The translations under genes and the position numbers were made by a program. A stretch of DNA of 64,000 bases from Nocardiopsis_B mangrovi (GTDB taxonomy: Bacteria > Actinomycetota > Actinomycetes > Streptosporangiales > Streptosporangiaceae), in contig NZ_JBHSFQ010000021.1 in NCBI RefSeq assembly GCF_042653925.1, positions 49,433 through 113,432 on the forward strand, in the 5' to 3' direction. The notes beneath the pieces were generated by a model. The model was given only the letters and a program-made list of their open reading frames with translations, had not been told where the DNA came from and made no database searches. Numbering within the stretch: the first letter of the stretch is position 1; the number at the start of each line of letters is the position of its first letter. Shown here one piece after another: positions 44,743 to 52,679 of the stretch.

Positions 44743-45174
44743 ATGGCGCACCGACACCTCATCGCCCTCGACGCCGAGCACGTCACCCACCCCGCGGCGC
44801 GCCGGCTGCTCAGGGCGGAGTCGGCGAACTGCGCGCCGTGCCGGGCGCGGGGCGGCGCCGAGGCGGTGGCGGATCTGGCACCGTCAGGGATCTTCGACTC
44901 CCTGCTGCGCGGGTACGCGCTCAAGCGCGCCGAGCAGTGGCGCACCCGCCGCACCACCTACCCGGTCGCCCTCGCCGACCTCCTCCCACCGCAGGAACTG
45001 CGCTTCCTCGACCGTGCCACGCACGCGGTGGTGCGGGGCTGCGTGATCGAGTCGCGGGCGGGCCGCAAGGTGGGCACCGAGGACGCACTGGCCGAACTTC
45101 GGCTGCTGACCGACGACGAACGGGCTGCGGTCCTCGGCGACGTCATCGACGGCATTCTGGAGGGCGAAGCGTGA
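44743..45174 (+). CDS. Hypothetical protein
   Basis: A 143-residue soluble protein with no recognised family. ATG 44743 follows CGGGGAGCC. It contains one CAPC-like pair (NCAPCRARGG) around residue 31, then a largely helical part rich in Arg and Glu (LKRAEQWRTRRTTYP, LADLLPPQELRFLDRATHAVV, LTDDERAAVLGDVIDGIL). It stands alone between the DHFR remnant and the monooxygenase gene. The codon pattern is typical for the window, which supports a real gene. Confidence 0.6.
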   Translation: MAHRHLIALDAEHVTHPAARRLLRAESANCAPCRARGGAEAVADLAPSGIFDSLLRGYALKRAEQWRTRRTTYPVALADLLPPQELRFLDRATHAVVRGCVIESRAGRKVGTEDALAELRLLTDDERAAVLGDVIDGILEGEA

Positions 45175-45335
45175 CCGCCGGCGGTGCGTACGCACGCGCG
45201 CCGCCCCCGCGTGCACGCACCGCCGACGGTCGGGCCGATCCCTCCTCCCACCGACCGAGCACCCCTCCCGCCGTCCGGCCCTCGCATAGGCCGAGCACCC
45301 ATCTGCGGCCGTCCCTCAGGTCGGCCGGGCACCGG

Positions 45336-45379
45336 ACGAACGGGCAGCCAGCCGGGCAGTCGGCCGTACGAACGGGCAG
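45336..45379. repeat. Short direct repeat
   Basis: ACGAACGGGCAG occurs at 45336-45347 and 45368-45379, 32 bp apart, each followed by similar GCCGGGC sequence, in the 218-bp gap before the monooxygenase stop. Purpose unknown; simple slippage is possible. Confidence 0.4.
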
Positions 45380-45392
45380 TCGGCCGGGCGGC

Positions 45393-46640
45393 TCAGCGGG
45401 GGTGGCGCAGCCGGGTGGCGGCGGCCAGGAGCGGAATGGTGACGGTGGTGGCGGCCGCGCCGAGCGCGGTGTCGGTGGCCAGGATCCAACGGACGGTCAT
45501 CATGGCCCTGGCGATGACCTCGCTGCCGCGTTGGCGCATGTCCTCCTCGAACCGGCCGACGGCGGTGGTGAGCGTGGCGGTGCCGGCCGCCACGTCGCGC
45601 AGGTTCTCGACCAGGTCGGCCGCGTCCCGGATCGCCGATCCGGCTCCCATGCCGGCGGTCGGCGGGGTGGCATGGACGGCGTCCCCCAGCGCGGTGATCC
45701 GGCCAGCGGGCCATGGGGCGAGTTCCCGTGCCCGTGTCGATGCGGCGTTGAAGCGGAACGCGGCCACGGTGTGCGGGGCTGCGCGGGCGATGACCTCCAG
45801 CGTGTGCTCGCTCCAGCCCCGCTCGACGAAGCCGGCGATCAGCGCGGCTTGCAGTTCCTTCCCACGCAGGTCGCGCAGGGCGTCGGTGGTCGCGGACTCG
45901 GGGAGCATGGCGCCCCAGATGTAGGTGGGCCCGGTCGTGACCGCCATCCGCAGCTCGGGCTTGTCGAGTGCGGCGTTGCCGACCGGGTCGAGGAAGCCGA
46001 CATAGAGCGCGGCGCCGTGGCGGCCGATCGCCAGGCCCGACCGCGGCCCCAGCCGCCGCCGCTCGCTCGGGCTGAGTGAATCGAGACGCGTCCGGCCGGA
46101 GAAGCCGATGATGCCCGCCGGGGTGTTCGTGGGGCCGCCCGCCAGGTGCCGGGCGACCAGGGAGTGCGTGCCGTCCGCTCCAATGAGCAGATCGCCGGTG
46201 ACCGGTGCGGTGTCGGCGAACGCCACCTGCGGTGCCCCGTTCTCGTCGAGGCCGACCGCGGTCGCCGCCCGGCCCAGGTGGAGGTCGTCGCCGACCGCCT
46301 CGGCCAGCAGCTTCCGCAGGGTGATGCGGTCGACGTCCACACTGGAGTCGCCGCTGAGGTCCGGTCCCTGCCCCAGCAGCCGCCCGCGCCGGTCCCAGAA
46401 GGCGTCCCGGTCGCGCAGCCGCAGTGCCGAGGCCGACGCCAGCAGCCGCTCGAAGATCTCCGGTGCGACCAGCTCCCGCAGCGCCGATTGGGCCCGCCCG
46501 TCCAGCGTGATGTGGTAACCGCCCGTCGCCGCGACCTCGGTGTCGCGTTCGAACACCGCCACCTCGACTCCCCGACAGCGCAGCCCCGCCCCCACCGCGA
46601 GCCCCCCGATCCCGCCACCGACAACGACGACACGCGTCAT
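45393..46640 (-). CDS. FAD-dependent aromatic-ring-type monooxygenase
   Basis: A 415-residue flavoprotein hydroxylase of the PHBH/UbiH type. The dinucleotide fold is VVVVGGGIGGLAVGAGL (residues 4-20), the central motif is DLLIGADGTHSLVAR with the DG pair, and the second FAD motif is ITALGDAVHATPPTAGMGAG. It would hydroxylate or epoxidise a small aromatic or enone substrate using NAD(P)H. ATG 46640 follows GGGGAGCGG. It is divergent from a WYL-domain regulator with a perfect 9-bp inverted repeat between them, so it is probably the regulator's target. Substrate unknown; a self-resistance or tetracycline-type detoxifying role cannot be excluded. Confidence 0.88.
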   Translation of the reverse strand: MTRVVVVGGGIGGLAVGAGLRCRGVEVAVFERDTEVAATGGYHITLDGRAQSALRELVAPEIFERLLASASALRLRDRDAFWDRRGRLLGQGPDLSGDSSVDVDRITLRKLLAEAVGDDLHLGRAATAVGLDENGAPQVAFADTAPVTGDLLIGADGTHSLVARHLAGGPTNTPAGIIGFSGRTRLDSLSPSERRRLGPRSGLAIGRHGAALYVGFLDPVGNAALDKPELRMAVTTGPTYIWGAMLPESATTDALRDLRGKELQAALIAGFVERGWSEHTLEVIARAAPHTVAAFRFNAASTRARELAPWPAGRITALGDAVHATPPTAGMGAGSAIRDAADLVENLRDVAAGTATLTTAVGRFEEDMRQRGSEVIARAMMTVRWILATDTALGAAATTVTIPLLAAATRLRHPR

Positions 46641-46699
46641 GCTCCGCTCCCCATCACTCATCACTCCGTGATCACTCCGGTCGTCAAGGAGGATGGGGC

Positions 46700-46728
46700 A
46701 GATAGTGGCCGTCGAATGACCACTATCT
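46700..46728. promoter_or_regulatory. Perfect inverted repeat, candidate WYL-regulator operator
   Basis: AGATAGTGG (46700-46708) and CCACTATCT (46720-46728) are perfect 9-bp arms with an 11-nt spacer, and the symmetry extends into flanking GGGG/CCCC with one extra base. It is 60 nt from the monooxygenase ATG and 16 nt from the regulator GTG. Confidence 0.65.
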
Positions 46729-46743
46729 CCCCATAATGAGACC

Positions 46744-47748
46744 GTGGCGGACACCTCACGGCGGACACTTCGGCTGCTCTCACTGCTCGCGGCGCGCCAC
46801 CAGTGGTCGCTGAGCGAGCTCGCGGCCCGGCTCGGCGTCAGCGAACGCACCGCACGGCGCGACATCGAGACCCTGCGCGAGCTCGACTACCCGGTCACCA
46901 CCGTCCGCGGGCGCGACGGGGGATACCGGCTCGGCGCCGGGCACACCCTGCCGCCGCTGCTGTTGGACGACGATCAGGCACTCGCGATCGCGGTGGCCCT
47001 GCAGACCGCGCCCGGCACGGTGTTCGGCCTCGCCGACGACGCGGCGCGGGCGCTGGACACGCTCACGCAGATGATGCCCGCCCGTGTCCGGGCGTCCATG
47101 GAGGCCCTGCGCCTGACCAGGCTGCGGAACCACTGGGAGTTCCCGGCACCGCCCATCGACCCCGGCGCCGTCGCCGCGGTCGGTGGCGCGGTACGCCACC
47201 GGCACGTGCTCGCTATCGAAACCCTGCGCCCCGACGGTACGCGCCCCTCCCCCGGCGACGACGACTTCGCCCCCGCCCGGCGCATCGAGCCCCACCACCT
47301 GGTCGTGTGGGCCGCGCGCTGGTATCTGGTCGCCTATGACCTCACGGACGACACGTGGCGCGTCCACCGCGTCGATCGGCTGCGTCCCCGGGCGACGACG
47401 CAGCCCTTCACCGCCCGCGAACTTCCCGGCGACGACGTCGCCCGGTTCGTGATGACCGACCACGACCGGGGCGACACCCTCGCCGTCTGGGAGTACACGG
47501 GAAGCGCGCGCCTCGACCTGCCCGCCCGTGTCGTCGCCCGCTGGGCGCCCGGCGGGTCGGTCGTCGAGCACCTCGACGCCGGCCACTGCCGGCTCACCCT
47601 CGGGGCGTGGTCGTGGGCCGGTATCGCCGGCATCCTCGCCACCTTCGACACCGACCTCACCGAGGTGCAGCCCCCGGAACTCGTCGACGCCTGCCGCCGC
47701 CTCGCCGACCGCTGGGCCACCGTCACCCACGACAGCGGTTCCGCCTGA
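46744..47748 (+). CDS. WYL-domain transcriptional regulator (DeoR-type HTH)
   Basis: A 334-residue regulator. An HTH_11/DeoR-type winged helix occupies residues 1-65 (LSELAARLGVSERTARRDIETLREL, then RGRDGGYRLGAG). A WYL domain follows around 150-225 (HHLVVWAARWYLVAYDLTDDTWRVHRVDRL) with a WCX-like C-terminal part. WYL domains bind nucleic-acid-like or other small ligands. The divergent monooxygenase gene and the inverted repeat between them make this its likely regulator. GTG at 46744 begins the family sequence. Confidence 0.88.
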   Translation: MADTSRRTLRLLSLLAARHQWSLSELAARLGVSERTARRDIETLRELDYPVTTVRGRDGGYRLGAGHTLPPLLLDDDQALAIAVALQTAPGTVFGLADDAARALDTLTQMMPARVRASMEALRLTRLRNHWEFPAPPIDPGAVAAVGGAVRHRHVLAIETLRPDGTRPSPGDDDFAPARRIEPHHLVVWAARWYLVAYDLTDDTWRVHRVDRLRPRATTQPFTARELPGDDVARFVMTDHDRGDTLAVWEYTGSARLDLPARVVARWAPGGSVVEHLDAGHCRLTLGAWSWAGIAGILATFDTDLTEVQPPELVDACRRLADRWATVTHDSGSA

Positions 47749-47904
47749 CCTCCGGGTGCGCCCGGCGTTCTCACCGACGTGCCACGGGTTCCGTCTCATC
47801 GCCCTGTCCGCTCCGCCCACCGGTTCCGTGGAACGGGCGGTCGAGGTGGTCGAGGTGGTCCCGGAGAACGTCCGCGACCGCTGCCGGGGCGCGCCCGCCG
47901 GGCT

Positions 47905-48246
47905 CGGCCTGCTCCGCTACGCCCACGAGGACGTCGAGGTCGGGGCACCACCGTCGATCGGGGCGACCTGGTCCGGACCTCCAACGACGCCGCCGACCGC
48001 GACGAGTCGGTGTTCGCCGACCCCGAGGAGCGCCGAGCCAGCCGCAGGCCCAACCTCCAGCTGTCCTTCGGGCACGGCGTGCACGCCTGCATCGGGGCCG
48101 ACCTGGCGCGCACCGAACTGCGCGTCGCCTTCCCGGCGCTCTTCCGCTGCTTCCCCGCCTTGCGCCGGGCCACGGATCCCAAGGACATCGAGATCCTGTC
48201 GGACCGGCTCACCGGCGGCATCGACAGGCTGCCGGTCACCCGGTGA
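47905..48246 (+). pseudogene. Truncated, frameshifted cytochrome P450 remnant
   Basis: Only the last about 115 residues of a P450 remain. LLRYAHEDVEVG lies in one frame; after a one-base loss near 47941 the sequence continues in another frame as TTVDRGDLV, then the heme loop FGHGVHACIGADLARTELRVAF and the terminal IEILSDRLTGGIDRLPVTR. The I-helix and everything upstream are absent. Confidence 0.78.
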
Positions 48247-48456
48247 GCATCCTTCGTTCCCCTTGCTGTGCCCGGTCCTCCGCCCGGGCCGACCGCCGTC
48301 GGCGAAAGTCCGCCACGAGGCCGATGGGGTCGAATCCGGGATCGCCCGCATCCCGGCACCCCGAGGTGATCGGCCGGTAGGCCGGCGCGGAGCGCATGCC
48401 TCCCCTGGGACGCGTCGCGGCCGGCCCGCCGTCCGGCGGTCGGGAGCCGGCGGAGG

Positions 48457-49809
48457 TCAGCGTCGGCTCTCGTCGGGTGCGGGCGGTTCCTGCACGGGCG
48501 ACACTTGCGCGGGCGGCTCGATGGTGCGCGCGCCCAGGTGGGAGCCCCTCGCCATGATCGACAGCACGGCGGCGATGGCGCATATCGCCGCTCCGCCCCA
48601 CCAGGCGTAGGTGTAGGCGCCGAAGACGTCCCGGACGACGCCGGCGCCGAATGCCGCAGCGGCGGCGCCGAGCTGGTGGGCGGCGAACACCCAGCCGAAG
48701 ACGATCGTGCCGCGCTCGCCGAAGATCTCGCGGCACAGCGCCGCGGTGGGGGGCACGGTGGCCACCCAGTCCAATCCGTAGATGATGATGAACAGGACCA
48801 TGCTGGGGTGCACCTGGTCGGAGAGCAGCCAGGGCAGCAGGATCAGGCTGATCCCCCGGAAGGCGTAGTAGGCGGCCAGGAGTTTGCGCGGGTCGAACTT
48901 GTCCGTCAGCCAGCCCGAGGCGATCGTGCCGACGATGTCGAAGACCCCCACCGCGGCCAGCAGGCCGGCCGCGGTGGTGGCGGGCATCCCGTGGTCGTGG
49001 GCCGAGGGGATGAAGTGGATGCCGACGAGCCCGTTCGTGGTCGCCCCGCAGATCGCGAACGCGACCGCCAAGGCCCAGAACGCCCGGCGCCGGGCCGCGA
49101 AGGCCAGTCCTTCCAGGGCGCGCCGGAGCGCGCCGCCGACGGCGCGCGGCGGCGCGGTGTAGCCCTGCGGGTCGGCGCCGTAGGGGAGAACGCCGCGGTC
49201 TTCGGGGTGGTCACGGATGATCCACCACACCAGCGGCACGACGACGAGCGCCGCCGAGGCGATGACCAGGGAAGCCGGCCGCCACCCGATGCCCTCGGCC
49301 ATGGCGGCCACGGGAGGCAGGATCACCAGCTGGCCGGTCGCCGCCCCGGCGGTCAGCACGCCCATGACCAGGCCGCGGCGCCGGATGAACCACCGGTTGG
49401 CGATCGTCGCGGCGAACACCAGCGCCATCGCTCCCGTTCCCGTGCCGATCAGCAGGCCCCAGAAGACCAGCAGCTGCCATGAGGCGCTCATGAAGACGCT
49501 GCCGCCGGCGCCGAGCGTCACGAGGAACAGCGCCGCCGAGACGACCTGGCGCATCCCGAAGCGATCCATCAGCGCGGCCGCGAAGGGCGCGACGAGCCCG
49601 TAGAGCACCAGGTTGATGCTCACGGCCAGCGACATCACGCTCATCGACCAACCGAACTCATCGTGCAGCGGCACCATCAGCGCCCCCGGGGCCCCGCGGA
49701 AGCCCGCGGCGCCCAGCAGAGCCAGGAACGCCACGGCCGCGACCCACCAAGCGGGGTGAACACGGTAGGCACGGGGAGCGAGGGCGCGCTCGGGGGATCC
49801 TGGCGACAT
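48457..49809 (-). CDS. MFS transporter
   Basis: A 450-residue major facilitator with 12 predicted helices, resembling the monocarboxylate/oxalate-formate antiporter group. Helix 1 is WWVAAVAFLALLGAAGF, followed by the loop GALMVPLHDEFGWSMSVMS typical of that group, the helix 2-3 motif DRFGMRQVV, and a central loop of about 45 residues after WWIIRDHPEDRG. The second half includes GWLTDKFDPRKLL. Divergent from an HxlR regulator with a short inverted repeat in the 72-bp gap, so inducible efflux or uptake is likely. The substrate is not predictable. Confidence 0.87.
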   Translation of the reverse strand: MSPGSPERALAPRAYRVHPAWWVAAVAFLALLGAAGFRGAPGALMVPLHDEFGWSMSVMSLAVSINLVLYGLVAPFAAALMDRFGMRQVVSAALFLVTLGAGGSVFMSASWQLLVFWGLLIGTGTGAMALVFAATIANRWFIRRRGLVMGVLTAGAATGQLVILPPVAAMAEGIGWRPASLVIASAALVVVPLVWWIIRDHPEDRGVLPYGADPQGYTAPPRAVGGALRRALEGLAFAARRRAFWALAVAFAICGATTNGLVGIHFIPSAHDHGMPATTAAGLLAAVGVFDIVGTIASGWLTDKFDPRKLLAAYYAFRGISLILLPWLLSDQVHPSMVLFIIIYGLDWVATVPPTAALCREIFGERGTIVFGWVFAAHQLGAAAAAFGAGVVRDVFGAYTYAWWGGAAICAIAAVLSIMARGSHLGARTIEPPAQVSPVQEPPAPDESRR

Positions 49810-49834
49810 GAGGTGACTTTCTTCAAGGAAGCTA

Positions 49835-49853
49835 TAGGCTGGTGGGCAGCCTA
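49835..49853. promoter_or_regulatory. Inverted repeat between MFS and HxlR genes
   Basis: TAGGCT-GGTGGGC-AGCCTA is a perfect 6-bp inverted repeat with a 7-nt spacer in the 72-bp divergent gap; it is the best candidate for the HxlR binding site. Confidence 0.5.
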
Positions 49854-49881
49854 CCCGAGATGCGAGGTGACGGAGAAGGCC

Positions 49882-50379
49882 ATGCCTCTGCGATCTGATT
49901 GGTCCGACGACCTCTGCCCGATCCGGCGCTCACTCGACGTGCTCGGCGATGGATGGGTGCTGCTTATCATCCGCGACGTACTCCACGGCCGCGGCAGGTT
50001 CGACTCGCTGAGCAGGAATCTCGGCATCTCCGAGGCGGTGCTCAGCCGACGGCTTCAGGCCATGGTCGAGGCCGGCCTGCTGGTGCGCGTCGACTACGAC
50101 AGCGGGGGGCGCACCCGTCAGGGCTATGCCGCGACCGAGGCCGCGGCCGAGCTTCTGCCGGTGCTCCAGCAGCTCGCGGTGTGGGGCGAACGGCACACGG
50201 CGATGCCCGCGGGCGGCGGGCACATGGCCATGATCCACCAGACGTGCGGCAACGAGACCACGCAGGGGCAGGTGTGCAGCGCGTGCGGCGACGTCCTGGT
50301 CCCTGAGCACATGACATGGGTCAAGACCTGGAAGAACGCGCACGACGACCTGGTCCCCGCCGGTGTCCTGGCCGACTGA
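49882..50379 (+). CDS. HxlR-family transcriptional regulator
   Basis: A 165-residue MarR-like winged-helix regulator of the HxlR group: LCPIRRSLDVLGDGWVLLIIRDVLHGRGRFDSLSRNLGISEAVLSRRLQAMVEAGLL, then the wing YDSGGRTRQGYAATEAAAELLPVL. The C-terminal extension carries His and four Cys (HQTCGNE, VCSACGD), which may bind zinc. ATG 49882 with GGAGAAGG upstream; a GTG at 49867 is in frame. It probably represses the divergent MFS transporter gene. Confidence 0.87.
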   Translation: MPLRSDWSDDLCPIRRSLDVLGDGWVLLIIRDVLHGRGRFDSLSRNLGISEAVLSRRLQAMVEAGLLVRVDYDSGGRTRQGYAATEAAAELLPVLQQLAVWGERHTAMPAGGGHMAMIHQTCGNETTQGQVCSACGDVLVPEHMTWVKTWKNAHDDLVPAGVLAD

Positions 50380-50424
50380 AGCGCAGCGGTCGTCGATCCG
50401 GCGTCCGCGGCGCGGGGCGCACGG

Positions 50425-50668
50425 CGGCGGCGGCGATCTGTCCTACCGGCGTACCGCCGAGCCGTTCGAGCGGGCCTCGGGCGGTGCGACGCCGCACCGG
50501 ATCCGGCACTCCGCGCTGACGCACGCGGCCGAGGGCGGCGCCGGCACCTCCACCCTGCTCGCCTCCTGCGGCCCCGCCTCGGTGGCCTCGCTCGCGCGCT
50601 ACGCCCGCGTCTCCGCCGAAGCGCCGGCCGCCTGGCAGGCCGGACGCGAGCCGGCCCGGGGCCGCTGA
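50425..50668 (+). pseudogene. Tyrosine recombinase (phage integrase) C-terminal remnant
   Basis: About 75 residues correspond to the end of a tyrosine integrase: DLSYRRTAEPFERASGG, TPHRIRHSALTHAAEGG (HxxR box), LASCGPASVASLARYARVS (GH replaced by GP; nucleophile Tyr in LARYAR). The rest of the enzyme and any start are missing. This marks an old integration event next to the HxlR gene. The 120 bp after it contain no recognised gene. Confidence 0.75.
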
Positions 50669-50789
50669 GACCGGCCCCGGTCAGTCGTCCTCGTCTTCAC
50701 CGGCGGCCTCGCGGCGGTCGGCCGCCCACCGGCGAACGAACACTGAGAGGGCGCCCGTCGATGGGCGGCGGATCGAACAGGGCTCCGCG

Positions 50790-51791
50790 TCAGGGAAAGA
50801 CGAGACCGATGTGCCGGCGAGCGGTGTCGAGCGTCCGCATGATCGCGACGGATTCGTCCAGCGGCATGACGTCGCTTTCCACCTGCCCGGCCTTCAGCCG
50901 TTCGTGTACGTGCCGGACTTGGTGGTGCAGGCCGCCGCCGGCGTTCTCGCCGCTTGCGCCTTCACCGGCGGCGGGCAGGCTCAGCCGCTCGCCGACGCCC
51001 CGGGAATGGACGATGAGTTCGTCAGGGCAGTGCACCAGGAAGGGCAGTTCGATATGACCGTCCGTGCCGGTGATGCGGCCGGTGCAGGCCAGTTGCGACC
51101 GTATCGACGACTTCGCGATGGCGATCGCGCCGCTGTCGTAGCCGCTCAGGACGGCGACCTGCTCGTCCACATCGGTCGGGCCGAGCTTGCCCGTCGCTGC
51201 GATCCGATCCGGCTCGCCGAGCAGCATGCTCGCCAGCGAGACCGGGTACACCCCCAGGTCGAGCAGGGAGCCGCCGCCGAGCGCCGGATCGAACAGTCGG
51301 TGTGCCGGGTCCTCGGGAACGGGAAAGCCGAAGTCCGCCTCGACGGAAAGCACCGTCCCGATCGCGCCGGCGCCGACCAGCTCCCGGAGCCTGACATACG
51401 CGGGCAGGAAGCGACTCCACATCGCCTCCATGAGAAACCGCTTGTTTCGCCGGGCCGTGGCCACCATCTCCGCGGCTTGTTCCGCGGTCAGCGCGAAGGG
51501 CTTCTCGCACAGCACGTTGCGCCCTGCGTTCAGGAACAGCAGGGTGTGCTCGTGATGGTGGGAGTGGGGTGACGCCACGTAGACGACGTCGATGTCGTCG
51601 TCGGCCGCCAGCTGCTCGTACGAGGAGTGCCGGCCCGCGGTCGGGATGCCGTATTTGACACCGAAAGCGTCGGCGCTCTCCTTCCTCCGGGACCCGACCG
51701 CCACCAACCGCGCGTCCGGCAGCCGGCCGAGCGCGTCGGCGAATCCGTTCGCGATGGCACCGGTTCCGGCGATGCCCCAGCGAATCGACAT
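50790..51791 (-). CDS. Gfo/Idh/MocA-family oxidoreductase
   Basis: A 333-residue NAD(P)-dependent oxidoreductase. The Rossmann start is IRWGIAGTGAIANGFADAL. VYVASPHSHHHEHTLLFLNAGRNVLCEKPFAL carries the conserved EKP Lys, and GGGSLLDLGVYPVSLASMLLG belongs to the C-terminal alpha/beta domain with the YPV-type catalytic region. Members oxidise sugars, inositols or dihydrodiols. ATG 51791 has GGAGG 5 nt upstream. It lies 104 nt behind the GntR gene at the end of the long minus-strand catabolic locus and may be its last gene. Confidence 0.9.
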   Translation of the reverse strand: MSIRWGIAGTGAIANGFADALGRLPDARLVAVGSRRKESADAFGVKYGIPTAGRHSSYEQLAADDDIDVVYVASPHSHHHEHTLLFLNAGRNVLCEKPFALTAEQAAEMVATARRNKRFLMEAMWSRFLPAYVRLRELVGAGAIGTVLSVEADFGFPVPEDPAHRLFDPALGGGSLLDLGVYPVSLASMLLGEPDRIAATGKLGPTDVDEQVAVLSGYDSGAIAIAKSSIRSQLACTGRITGTDGHIELPFLVHCPDELIVHSRGVGERLSLPAAGEGASGENAGGGLHHQVRHVHERLKAGQVESDVMPLDESVAIMRTLDTARRHIGLVFP

Positions 51792-51895
51792 GGAACCTCC
51801 GAAAGTCGCCGGCGTTCTCATCGTTCCGTCAGCTCAATGACACGGAGAGGTCAGAACGATGAGAAATGAACAAGTCCAACGAGAAACCACATCCG

Positions 51896-52567
51896 TCAGT
51901 CGGCGGAAGCCGCCGCCCGTATCGTTTTCACGGAATTCTGGAGGTGCCAGTCGATCTCGCGCAAGTAGTCGTCGGCGTCGCCGGCTCGGAGGAGGTCGGC
52001 CAGGCGCTGGTGGTGTTCGAGGATGACATCGGGGGGATCGTAGATGTACTCGAATTTGTGGATGCACAGGAGTGTTTCGGCGATCAGCGTGGCGAACATC
52101 TTGCTCAGCCGGCGGCTGCCCGCGGCGTCGACGATGGTGCGGTGGAAGGTGAGGTCGGCGCGGGCGACCTCGCCCCAGACTCGGCCGGCGAGGGCCGTGC
52201 GCATGTCGTCGAGGACGGTGTCGAGCGCGGCGACCAGCCCGCCCAGGTCGCGGGAGAACACCACGCGCGCCGCCTCGCGCTCGACGGCCAGCCGCGCCCG
52301 GTAGACGTCGGCGATGTCGTCGGAGTCGAGCTCGACCACCGAGGTACCGCGGTTGCGCACCGACGTGAGCAGGCCCTCCTGGACCAGCCTCTGCACCGCC
52401 TCGCGCACCGGGCCGCGGCTGGTCTCCAGCCGCGCGGCCAGGTGCACCTCGTTGATCTGCTCCCCCGCCGCGAGCACGCCGTTGAGGATGCGCTCCCGCA
52501 GCAGGTCGGCGATGAGATCGGCGGTCCCCTGGTTCCTCATGGGCTTGACGGTGTCGAGCCCGCCCAT
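51896..52567 (-). CDS. GntR-family (FadR subfamily) transcriptional regulator
   Basis: A 223-residue regulator. The winged HTH spans about residues 12-75 (LIADLLRERILNGVLAAGEQINEVHLAARLETSRGPVREAVQRLVQEGLL). The all-helical FCD domain follows with metal-ligand residues in DLTFHRTIVDAAG and EHHQRLADLL. ATG 52567 is supported by GGGAGGAGACCCG. It lies in the operon of the amine-oxidase/ABC importer locus and probably represses it in the absence of substrate. Regularly spaced CCGGCCCGG repeats occur just upstream, and a palindrome stands before the first gene at 59599. Confidence 0.9.
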   Translation of the reverse strand: MGGLDTVKPMRNQGTADLIADLLRERILNGVLAAGEQINEVHLAARLETSRGPVREAVQRLVQEGLLTSVRNRGTSVVELDSDDIADVYRARLAVEREAARVVFSRDLGGLVAALDTVLDDMRTALAGRVWGEVARADLTFHRTIVDAAGSRRLSKMFATLIAETLLCIHKFEYIYDPPDVILEHHQRLADLLRAGDADDYLREIDWHLQNSVKTIRAAASAD

Positions 52568-52603
52568 CGGGTCTCCTCCCAATGATCGACCGGACCGGTC
52601 GCA

Positions 52604-52679
52604 CACCGGCCCGGCCACATGACAGGCCGGTCGTGCACCGGCCCGGTCGATACGACGGACCGGTTGGCTCCCGGCCCGG
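52604..52679. repeat. Three CCGGCCCGG repeats spaced about three helical turns
   Basis: CACCGGCCCGG occurs at 52604-52614 and 52636-52646, and the related CCCGGCCCGG at 52670-52679: starts about 32-33 bp apart in the 112-bp gap upstream of the GntR gene. The regular phasing would fit protein binding on one DNA face; local hairpins are an alternative. Confidence 0.4.

Noticed and set aside
45171..46079. GTG-started frame overlapping the end of the 143-residue hypothetical gene (GTGA)
   Set aside because: The translation is Arg/Pro/Ser-rich, without motifs, and runs antisense into the monooxygenase gene.
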